NCBI RefSeq assembly: GCF_038396785.1
Contig: NZ_CP151087.1
Span: 5,022,001 to 5,086,000, forward strand
Length of the DNA stretch: 64,000 nucleotides
Origin: Sphingobacterium thalpophilum
GTDB taxonomy: Bacteria; Bacteroidota; Bacteroidia; Sphingobacteriales; Sphingobacteriaceae
Direction: 5' to 3'
Shown here piece after piece: positions 34,064-42,732 of the stretch. The position numbers were made by a program, and so were the translations under genes. Positions within the stretch are counted from its first letter, which is position 1; each line of letters starts with the position of its first letter. The notes under the pieces were generated by a model. It did not search any database. It was not told where the DNA came from and was given only the letters and a program-made list of their open reading frames with translations.

Positions 34064-34855
34064 ATGAAAAAGAATGCCTTTAACCTATATAGACCTTTCA
34101 TCTTAGTTTTATTGCTTGTCGCTGTAGGAAGTTATGCCGCTGCATTTGAAAAAGTAAATCAGGACTATTTTCAATTGAAAGTATATCATTATGAGACTGA
34201 TGAGCAGGAGAAAGTCATTGACCAGTATCTTGAGTCGGCTTATTTACCGGCATTGCATAAATTGGGATTTAAAGAAATCGGCGTATTTAAACCCTTAGAA
34301 AATGCAGTTGGCCAAGATAGATTGGTTTACGTGTTCATCAGTGCTGCTGATCTCAGTTTGCTGGTTAATTTGGATCAGCGGCTGGCCAAAGATCAAAAAT
34401 ACCTGGAGGCTGGAAAGATTTATATTGGGGCAGATTATAGTAATCCTCCTTTCAAAAGGTTGGAGACAATATGGATGAAAGCATTTGAAGGAATGCCCAA
34501 ATCAGCGCTTCCTAAATTATCTGCTGAAAAAAATAAACGCATTTATGAACTACGCAGTTATGAGGCCGCAACTGACCAACTGTCTACGAATAAGATAGAC
34601 ATGTTTAACAACGGTGAAATCGACATTTTTAAAAAACTGAATTTTAATGCTGTTTTCTATGGACAAGTAATTGCCGGTAGCACGATGCCCAACTTGATGT
34701 ATCTTACAGCATTTGAAAGCATGGAAGATCGGAATATACATTGGAAAGATTTTGGACCCTTATACAAACCAATGCAGGATTTACCGCAATACCAGAATAA
34801 CGTATCTAAAAGTATAAAGGTGCTACTGTTTCCTACGACATATTCCGATATTTAG
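34064..34855 (+). CDS. NIPSNAP family exported protein
   Basis: A 263-residue secreted protein with a signal peptide (residues about 1-28, ending near AAAFE). Two ferredoxin-like NIPSNAP domains follow: FQLKVYHYETDEQEKVIDQY in the first half and KRIYELRSYEAATDQLSTNK in the second, with the typical MPNLMYLTAFESMEDR. The role in bacteria is unknown. I use the ATG at 34064 instead of the TTG at 34058. Confidence 0.85.
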   Translation: MKKNAFNLYRPFILVLLLVAVGSYAAAFEKVNQDYFQLKVYHYETDEQEKVIDQYLESAYLPALHKLGFKEIGVFKPLENAVGQDRLVYVFISAADLSLLVNLDQRLAKDQKYLEAGKIYIGADYSNPPFKRLETIWMKAFEGMPKSALPKLSAEKNKRIYELRSYEAATDQLSTNKIDMFNNGEIDIFKKLNFNAVFYGQVIAGSTMPNLMYLTAFESMEDRNIHWKDFGPLYKPMQDLPQYQNNVSKSIKVLLFPTTYSDI

Positions 34856-34868
34856 AATTCGATTTAAT

Positions 34869-35270
34869 TTATTTTTTTCTAACAAATAAATTGAATCTTT
34901 TGCACCAGTCAAAGAAGGTTGACAAAGCCTGTGTATCTAATTTTTCAAAATTGTAAATCTTATGCGGATAAGGCAGAGCATTGGTATAGATGCCTGTATT
35001 TGCTAAAACAAGCATGGGGCCATCGCTGTCAATTTGGTCAAAATATTTGCTGATGATTTTATAATGTGTATTAAAAAGTGATTCTACAGCTTCATTGTTC
35101 GGAACGAGGGAGATGGTATAGTCGTAATCTGCATGTTGCATCTTTTGGCAATTGCAGATAATATTTTCGCCAAGGGAAACCTCATTTCCACTATCCCAAA
35201 GAAAATTGGCGACTTCAAAAAATAAATCGTTTTTAACTTGCCCGACAGGCTCGGCGATGAAATATCTCAT
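34869..35270 (-). CDS. Hypothetical protein, 133 aa
   Basis: No family is recognised. The protein opens MRYFIAEPVGQVKNDLFFEV, has no signal peptide or membrane helix, and contains a motif-like CNCQKM and several aromatic residues near the end (LSTFFDWCKRFNLF). The composition looks like a cytoplasmic globular protein. It ends 13 bp from the convergent NIPSNAP gene. Possibly an immunity-type or stress protein, but nothing supports a specific function. Confidence 0.68.
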   Translation of the reverse strand: MRYFIAEPVGQVKNDLFFEVANFLWDSGNEVSLGENIICNCQKMQHADYDYTISLVPNNEAVESLFNTHYKIISKYFDQIDSDGPMLVLANTGIYTNALPYPHKIYNFEKLDTQALSTFFDWCKRFNLFVRKK

Positions 35271-35613
35271 TAGCTTTCTCTTTTATTAGCTTTACCTTTT
35301 AGAATTCAGTTGATTACAATAGTTTTATTCCAGCGAAAATCTGCAATTCCTCAAAAAGGATTTTTGTGCCTTTTGATATTGATGAATTAAGGAACGGGGT
35401 TCACTCTATTTTATATTACAAAGAAATATCAATTCAGTGGGGTTTAAAAGAGATAAAAGGTGGTAAGTATTGGACTATTCGAGGTTTCTCTTTCGAAAGG
35501 TAAGAGCCAACAATTGCATGTCTCAAAAAGATAGTGCTTGTTAAATAATTGTTATTGCTAAAAAGCTTCCTCTCTGTCAACGCCGATAAGTTGATTGGAA
35601 AGCATCGTCAAAT
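35271..35613. other. Intergenic region, 343 bp, with a possible remnant
   Basis: A plus-strand frame from a GTG at 35366 to TAA at 35501-35503 encodes 45 residues (VPFDIDELRNGVHSILYYKE, IQWGLKEIKGGKYW). It looks protein-like in composition but lacks an ATG and any recognised relative. Otherwise nothing is seen. Confidence 0.35.
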
Positions 35614-36171
35614 TTAAACATTTGTCAAGATAGTGAGTATGTTTTTCCTATATTCGGGGTCTTTTTCCCGGAGTTCTAAGATCTTGTTTTTTAAATCCAC
35701 ATTGACATACCATTCGGCGTAAAGGTTCTTTTCATTTGCATCGTCGAAGAAAACTTTAGCTTTAATATAATCTTCATCAAAATGCTCTGGTCGTCCGCTG
35801 ACAATAAATGCGGTGGAACCGACGCTATCTTGCATGTTACCTAGCGTACCATCTATTTGAAATAGGCTATGTAAGGCCTTGGTAAAATTGTCGCTTACTT
35901 TACCTATCGAATAGAAGTTAACTCCCTCACGGTAAAATCTTTTTTTATCAACCTCAGTGTCTACAATTCCCAATTTCATATCGGGGCGAAAGGCAATTGC
36001 TAGGCCTACTGTCTCTCTACCCCAAAGCCCCTTTGCCTGAACGATATGATGCTCGTCGTCGTCCTTCCAATATTTTGTTACTGTCAATTGTAAATCCACA
36101 AAATCATCGTCTTCGCTAACATCAATTTGCTTCAGATTACCCTGTCCCTTCAAAAAATTCAAAAATCGCAT
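35614..36171 (-). CDS. Hypothetical protein, 185 aa
   Basis: No named family recognised. It is a soluble, mixed alpha/beta protein with charged N-terminus (MRFLNFLKGQGNLKQIDVSEDDDF), a central VGLAIAFRPDMKLGIVDTEVDKKRF, and a helical end (ELREKDPEYRKNILTIL). No signal peptide or membrane segment. It is the only gene between an uncertain intergenic stretch and the broken glycosyltransferase. Confidence 0.68.
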   Translation of the reverse strand: MRFLNFLKGQGNLKQIDVSEDDDFVDLQLTVTKYWKDDDEHHIVQAKGLWGRETVGLAIAFRPDMKLGIVDTEVDKKRFYREGVNFYSIGKVSDNFTKALHSLFQIDGTLGNMQDSVGSTAFIVSGRPEHFDEDYIKAKVFFDDANEKNLYAEWYVNVDLKNKILELREKDPEYRKNILTILTNV

Positions 36172-36337
36172 AAATATCCTATTAATATGGTGTTAAGCTC
36201 CCTGTAGTCGCTATGGTGCTGACGGTATATGACGAGCATGACGAAGATGAAAGCTTTGGCTAAGTATATTAAAGATAATAAATATTTCAGATAAAAGAAG
36301 CGCCCAGTTAACCTTAAAAGCGTAAAAAATAACTAAC

Positions 36338-37874
36338 TTATAAAGGAAGATTTTTTTCTCTTTTTTCTGATTCTACTTCATTTGAGACTCGTTCATTGAT
36401 ATTAATTTTAGCATTGATAAAAGAGAAGATCGTTGTTCCATGTTCCCGGGCATAGCTATTTGTAATGGAGTCTGCTGCCATTGATCGTGTAAAGAAGGGA
36501 CTGGTTGTTTTTAGTTCAGTTTCACGCTCCCAACGGTTCTTGACACGGATCAAATTGCGGTATTTTTTACTCAGATCAAACCAATTGATATAATCGGCAT
36601 TGAAAGAAACAGCCCTAATCCCCAGTTTGGAATAGTAATTTATAGCACCTGCCTGTCCATAATTGTCGCAAAGAACGAGTGTATTTTGAGGTTGGGGGAT
36701 CTGACGATACGCTATCTACTTTGTGGGCAAGTTCTTTCCAACCTAACATATCGGCAAAGTCTTGTGGAAGTGGGTGTTCTTCACCATCTTCCCAAGTTAA
36801 CATGCCATATTTACGGTATTTTTCAGGATGTTCTACAAAGTACGATGGATTGTGATTGGGAAAGGCAATGTTGTAGATCGGTAGAAACAAGATGCCTGTT
36901 AAAACGATGAAGATAGGCTTAAGAATTTTACCAGTTTTGTTTTCCAGTAGTGATGCAATATAAACCGCTCCGAAGGCAAAATAAATGGGATAAATACCTA
37001 TCGCATAATAATCCTTGGCTCTTAACAATAAGAAAATACCAATGGTAATAAAAAATGACCAGAAGAATAGGCGATAAGGTTTAAATGGGGGATATTTCAA
37101 CAAGGCATATAAACCGAAAATTATAACAGGAAAAGTCCCGAAGAAAAACAAAAACTGAGAACGGAAAAAGCTCCACCGATTGACGTGGACGAGTTGCGTT
37201 GCCTGAAGCTCTTTAAAATGAGAGAATACCGGAAAATTATTTTGATACTGCCATATTAAATTCGGCAAGATGATAAGTATGGCGATGAGTAAACTACCAT
37301 ATAATTTTCGTTCTGTAAACACCTTCCGTTCGGGCACGATTGCAAGCGCAGGAACTAAACCCAAGATCAAAAAGATGACGTTATATTTATTCAAAAAACC
37401 GATAGCAAATACAACAGCAATATAAATTAGCCACTTCGATTGTTGGCTGTTCAAATATCGTATAATGAGGTAGTATATGGAAGTCCAGCACAATACATCC
37501 AAAGAATTTGGCTGATATAAGCCATTCAGACGGAAGAGAACGGAAAACATGATGCAGCAACTGCCAAATACAAGTGCAAAAAGGTTTCCTTTCAACGCTT
37601 CTATAGTTTTCCAGACAATTAGAATTGTTAAGGCTCCGTACAATGCGGGGAAAAATTTGATCCAGAATTCGGAATTTCCGGTTATTTTGATCAGATAGGA
37701 GGTCCAGGAGGTCAGAGGGGGAACCGAGAGGTAGCCCCAGGCCAAATGATTCGCCTGATCGAGATGTAGAAATTCGTCACGCTGCAATTCGTAAATCGGA
37801 CTAATCAACTGAAATTGAATGATGAATTTTAGCAGGATGAGACCAATTAGGATAAATCGATGTTTAAGTGCCAT
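36338..37874 (-). pseudogene. Glycosyltransferase family 39 (ArnT-like), frameshifted
   Basis: A multi-membrane GT39-type enzyme of about 512 codons, broken near 36703. The 5' frame (to 36615) has the N-terminal helix, the conserved YELQRDEFLHLDQANHLAWG with the catalytic Asp (Asp33), about ten membrane helices and YFVEHPEKYRKYGMLTWEDG. It then runs out of frame after AHKVDSV. The correct frame continues RQIPQPQNTLVLCDNYGQAG and INYYSKLGIRAVSFNADYIN through VKNRWERETELKTTSPFF to 36338. Two bases lost (or one gained) at the join explain it. Such enzymes move sugars from polyprenyl phosphate to membrane acceptors. Confidence 0.87.
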
Positions 37875-38043
37875 CTTAATCTTTATTTAGGGATGTCAAG
37901 TAACAATTTACGATAAAAATAAATTCAAATTAAGTTATTTTAATAATCATCTATTGCTGCGGATCTATGGGGATCGGAGATTTCTGTGAAGAAATCAAAT
38001 GCTGGCCCATTCTAAAATGTTATTTTCGTATAAAAAAGAGATT

Positions 38044-38970
38044 ATGAGCATAGCTTTGCTGCTGAATACTGCTAGGGCAGAAGAATGGAAGGTCGAGATC
38101 ACTAAACATTTACCTGATGTTAAGGTGGAGATATATCCTGAAATAGAAAATTATGATGCGGTAGAATTTGCACTTTGTTGGAAGCCTGATGCTAATTACT
38201 TTACTCATTTTCCTAATTTAAAAGTTATTCAGTCGGGAGGAGCGGGGATAGATCATTTATTCCCAAATAAGATTCCTTCAACGCTCCATATCTGTAGGAT
38301 AATAGATCCAATGCTGAAAAGCGATATGTTTGAGCATATTTTGACCTGTTTGATGCATGCAATGAAGAATTTTTCGATGTATGCTACAGCGAAGGAACAA
38401 CAGCATTGGCAACCACTAGTATATAAATCCATTGGTGAAACCAGTGTAACAATTTTAGGCTTAGGTGAGATTGGAGGCTAAGTTGCCGAGAGGCTGGTTC
38501 AGTTGGGGTTTCTAGTAAAAGGATGGTCCAATTCCCCTAAAGCGCTTCCAGGGGTAGTTTCTTTCTCGGGACAGGAAGGACTTAGGGCGGCTGTGGAAAA
38601 TAGTGATTTTGTTGTCAATATTTTACCCCTGACCGATGCCACAAGAGGAATTCTGGATCGTAATCTTTTTGAATTGTGTACGAATGAAACTGTCCTCATA
38701 AACGTTGGCAGAGGTGGGCATCTCGTTGAAAATGAGCTACTGGAGGCTATTGACAAAGGGCAGATTGCCCAAGCTTACCTCGATGTCTTTCACCTGGAAC
38801 CGCTGCCAAAAGATCATCCATTTTGGTCCTGTTCTTCTATTTTTATAACACCGCATGTCGCAAGTCGAACCAATATCAGTTCGTCGGTTTTACAGGTAGT
38901 AGACAATTATAAACGAATGATTCGGGGGGAGGCTTTACTGAATGAAGTTTCTTTGGAAAAAGGTTATTAA
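38044..38970 (+). pseudogene. ghrA: Glyoxylate/hydroxypyruvate reductase A-like, in-frame TAA
   Basis: A 2-hydroxyacid dehydrogenase of the GhrA type, 308 codons in total, interrupted by TAA at 38479-38481. The first half (MSIALLLNTARAEEW..., GGAGIDHL) ends at the dinucleotide loop LGLGEIGG, and the same frame resumes VAERLVQLGFLVKGWS. The second half has INVGRGGHLVENELL with catalytic Arg and AYLDVFHLEPLPKDHPFW with Glu, then ITPHVAS with His. A Tyr or similar codon is expected at the stop position. The start was set at 38044, the family N-terminus, not the Met at 37999. Confidence 0.87.
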
Positions 38971-39122
38971 TGATAATATCCCCTTTAAGGGGCTAATGAT
39001 AATGTACTTTGATGTGTAAATTGGGTATGTTTTTTTGTTTTTGATTTTTTGTAAACTTATAGGCAAATGGATTTTATTTTTTAGATTTATATAGTCAATT
39101 ATCCTTGCTTTATTAACGGTTT

Positions 39123-41192
39123 ATGAACGTACAAGTATCTACAAACTTTAGAAAACACGCGCGTAAAACAATTTTATCTATTGTTGTTTTTGCGGTTACT
39201 TATGTTATTCTGCTACTCTTGGCAATAGGTATTACTGTTGGTTTTACTTTATTGGGACTATTGATGTTCACTGCCAAGCCCATGTTTTTAACCGCAGTAT
39301 TATGTTTGGGCCTACTCGCTACAGGTCTGACTATACTATTCTTTTTATTAAAATTTGTTTTTGCGTCAACAAAAGTTGATACGGGGCATCTTACACAGAT
39401 ATATGAGAGCGACGAACCACAGTTATTCGCACTTATTCATGAGGTGGTAAAGGAAGTTGACACAAGCTTTCCAAAGAAAATTTTTCTATCGCATGATGTC
39501 AATGCATCTGTATTCTATGACTCTAGTTTTTGGAGCATGTTTTTACCCATTAAGAAAAATCTTCAGATTGGTGTGGGGATGGTGAATGCAGGTACTCAAC
39601 AGGAACTAAAGGCTATTCTTGCACACGAGTTTGGCCACTTCTCACAAAAAAGCATGAAAGTGGGTAGCTATGTTTACCATGTTAATCAGATTATCTACAA
39701 TATGCTGTATAAGAATGAATCGCTGGATAATATGTTTGGTAAATGGGGTAACATCAGTGGGTACTCTGCTATTTTTATTGGTATATCGATGTTTATTATT
39801 CAACAGATTCAGCATATTTTGAAGCATCTTTATGAATATGTAAATCTCAATTATTTGGCGTTATCAAGAGAGATGGAATTTCATGCGGATGAAATTGCGG
39901 CACATGTTGCTGGTTCCCAGGCTTTGGCTGACTCGCTCTTACGTTTGGGGTTTGCAAACCATGCACTAAATAATGTACTTACTTTCTATGATAACAAATT
40001 TTCTTAAAATATCCGTAGTCGTAATATTTATCCAGAGCATCCTTGTGTCATGCTCTTGTTTGCGGAACGCAATAGATATCAAGTGCGAAATGGCTTTCCC
40101 CAGATCGAATTGGCGACTTTAAAAAAATATGATAAATCGAAGTTAAATCTTGAAGATCAATGGTCGTCTCATCCATCGGATGAAGATCGGGTAAAAGCAT
40201 TACAGAAACTTAATATTGTCAAGCAAGAAGCCAACAACGCACCTGCTATTGAATTACTAGCTAATCGTGCTGCCGTAGCAAACCAAATTTCGGATAAGTT
40301 GTTTGCGCAGGTACAGTATCAACAGCCCCCATCACTGTTAGAAATAACGTCTTTCAGTGATGATTTTGAAAGTCGAATGAACAAGTATGCTGTTGATCAA
40401 AGATTCAATGATTTCTATGACTACAATCATCCTGTGCGAAAAGGTGAAACTCCAATTTTTCAGGGACAGTCAAAGCCGACTTTTGATGAGTTGTTTGCCG
40501 ATAGTAGAGTTGATACACTGTATGAACTTAATAGTCTAAAAAATGACAAATATGTCGTTGAAGCAATCAGCAAAGGAGAATTAAAATTAAAGTCCTTTGA
40601 CTATGACGGTATAAAATATCGAGCTGCAGACGCTATCGAATTACTAAAAAAAATTGAAGACACTATTGCAACTACGGAGCATAAAATTACCGACTACAAC
40701 CAGCAGATCCATTATTATTTTGCACACTTGGCTGATACGCAGGGGATGTGTGAAGAGTTTGAACGAAGATATGATGATTTTGCTTTTTTCGACAAGAATT
40801 ATGAGGAGGCACAAGAACTTTATGCTCACATGACGGAGAATACCCGGTTTATATTTCAGACTTTGCCCTTCGCTGATATTGAGGCAAGGTTGCAAGACGT
40901 CAAACGTAGGGAAGGAGAATTAAAAAAGAAACTGGCAACGCTTTTGGCACTTCCCGGAAGCAAGGATGAATTGGATGATACGTTGCTTACTTCATTGGAC
41001 ACGTATATCAACAGGGATTTAATATATTTTAATGTAGATCATTATAACGAGGATAATCTTCAAATCCTTTTTAATGCGATATCGGCCTATAAAAAGTTAT
41101 TGGATGACCAGCATTTCGCGAAGAAAAAGCACTATTTGAATTTTATGCTTACCCTTGAGGAAGGTAAAGGACAGAAAAAAGAACTGTCGTAA
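39123..41192 (+). pseudogene. M48 family metalloprotease, in-frame TAA
   Basis: A large membrane-bound M48 peptidase of 689 codons, interrupted by TAA at 40005-40007. The 5' half has two N-terminal membrane helices (about 18-80), the zinc motif HEFGH (His168, Glu169, His172), a further membrane helix and the third-ligand region SREMEFHADEIAAHVAG. The same frame resumes after the stop with SRNIYPEHPCVMLLFAERNR and a long soluble helical C-terminus. The DWSSHPSD-type segment DQWSSHPSDEDRVKAL is kept. The N-terminal half alone retains the catalytic core, so partial activity cannot be excluded. Confidence 0.85.
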
Positions 41193-41310
41193 ATGCCCTT
41201 GTATATTGACGGTTTGTCCCCGCTGTACGTCGATTGAAATGGTTTATTTTTGATAGACAGTAACCCAGTTTTGAATTGGATTTGTTTTATTAAATATTAA
41301 ACTTTTTGTT

Positions 41311-41434
41311 ATGCGGAAATTAATAATGAAAATGTCTGTTTCCATCGATGGATTTGTTGCGGGCATCCACGGTGAACTTGATTGGATGTTTAAAAGCGGC
41401 GATGATCATTCTAGCGCATGGGTTTTAAATATTT
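41311..41434 (+). pseudogene. Dihydrofolate reductase-like (RibD C-domain) stub cut by IS
   Basis: The first 41 codons of a dihydrofolate-reductase family gene: MRKLIMKMSVSIDGFVAG, then HGELDWMFKSGDD. The frame runs into the left end of the IS5 element and stops at 41434-41436. The rest of the gene (about 140 codons) is absent from the other side of the IS. Confidence 0.82.
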
Positions 41435-41449
41435 AAGACCGTTGCAAAA
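41435..41449 (+). repeat. IS left terminal inverted repeat
   Basis: AAGACCGTTGCAAAA, exact complement of the right end at 42718-42732. Confidence 0.92.
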
Positions 41450-41521
41450 GTATTTGGTTTTTATTTTATTGATATTCAATTTTTTAATTTGTTTCTTGTT
41501 GATTTTCGTTATATTTAAGGT

Positions 41522-42597
41522 ATGGAAAAGACAGAAAAAGTTAGCTTTGTTGATTACATGGTTCAAAGACGGAAAATCAAGCAGGAATTCTTCGATCAGA
41601 TCAATACATTGGTAAATTGGCGTCCGATTTCAAATATTATCAACAAGCATTACCACAAAGGGGAAAGCAAAATGGGACGCCCTAGTTATTCTGGTCTTGT
41701 CCTCTTCAAAATGACACTTCTACAGACCTGGTATGGTCTGAGTGACTACGAAGTAGAAGACCGTATAAACGACAGTATCTCCTTTAGTCGCTTTGTTGGC
41801 ATCAGTTTGGACGATTCGGTTCCCGATCACAGTGTTATTAGCCGTTTTCGCAGCTCGCTGACAGAAAAGGGTGTTTATGAGAATCTATTCAAGGAGCTGA
41901 ACAAGCAGTTGAATAAACATAAAATATTGGTAAAACGTGGAGCTATCGTTGATGCCAGTATTGTTGATTCTCCGCTAAAACCAAAAGGCAAAGTTATTTA
42001 CGAGATCGAAAGTGACCGTAGTGAACATCCTCGCGAAGATTCTGAGCTGGATAAAGAGAATAGTGAACAGTTATTGATCCAACAAGAGAGCCCGGGTGTG
42101 ACCATGAAGCTCGTTGGATAAAGAAGGCTGGGAAAACACGTTATGGCTATAAAAAGCATTATGTCACCGATACAGAAGGCCTGGTTCTGGGCGTGGTAAC
42201 CACTCCAGCAAATGTAAATGAAATTGCCAATCTTCAACAGGTAATATCTTCGGCTGACCTTCCAAAGGGCATCCATATCTATGCTGACAAGGGATATCGT
42301 TCCTCTAAAAATGAGGAATTGATCAAATCAGGAAAGCTAAAAAGCAGGATCTTGCATAAGGCAAAGAAAGGAACAGCGTTAACCGAAAGAGAGAAGTTAA
42401 GAAACAAACTGATCGGCAAGATCAGGTTCAAAGTTGAACGGACCTTCGGGAGCATCCGGCGATGGTTCAACTCAAGCTGTGCAAGGTATAAGGGGATCGC
42501 CAAAATGCATACACAAAATCTAATGGAAGCCATGGCGTACAATCTTTACAGATCACCTGGGATACTTGTGTCCAATGCAATAAAAAACACAAATTAA
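41522..42597 (+). pseudogene. IS5-family transposase, frameshifted
   Basis: A DDE transposase of about 358 codons in two frames. The first frame (41522-42121) has the N-terminal DNA-binding region and GRPSYSGLVLFKMTLLQTWY, VPDHSVISRFRSSL, and the first Asp in GAIVDASIVDSP. At about 42098-42100 one base is missing (GGTGTGACC where GGTGTNGACC is expected). The second frame continues DHEARWIKKAGKTRYGYKKH, carries the second Asp in IYADKGYRSS and the Glu in KVERTFGSIRRWF. IS5 members of this type usually have a single ORF, so I read this as inactivating. A programmed shift is a less likely alternative since no slippery heptamer is seen. Confidence 0.85.
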
Positions 42598-42717
42598 GCA
42601 GTTGAAAAGGCCTCAAAAAGAGGATTTTTCAAGAAAACGCAACTAGATTTCCGAATCCAAATCGGAAAAAACTGCAAAAAAAAAGCAAAAATAACCGATC
42701 AGAAAATATCAACATTA

Positions 42718-42732
42718 TTTTGCAACGGTCTT
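42718..42732 (-). repeat. IS right terminal inverted repeat
   Basis: TTTTGCAACGGTCTT, exact complement of the left end at 41435-41449. Confidence 0.92.

Larger units (their letters stand above)
41435..42732 (+). mobile_element. IS5-family insertion sequence, 1298 bp
   Basis: Bounded by perfect 15-bp inverted repeats: AAGACCGTTGCAAAA at 41435-41449 and its complement at 42718-42732. One transposase gene lies inside (frameshifted). The flanking bases do not form a target-site duplication. The genes on the two sides are unrelated and each is cut at the IS end, which indicates a deletion next to the element. Confidence 0.9.

Noticed and set aside
38968..39003. CCCCTTTAAGGGG palindrome with flanking TAATGATAAT repeats
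   Set aside because: The stem is too short and no T-tract follows; too weak to call a terminator or operator.
5861..41192. Genetic-code change or stop-codon readthrough as explanation for the in-frame stops
   Set aside because: TAA, TAG and TGA all occur as internal stops, while intact neighbours end normally with the same codons, and other genes show indels. Ordinary decay fits better.
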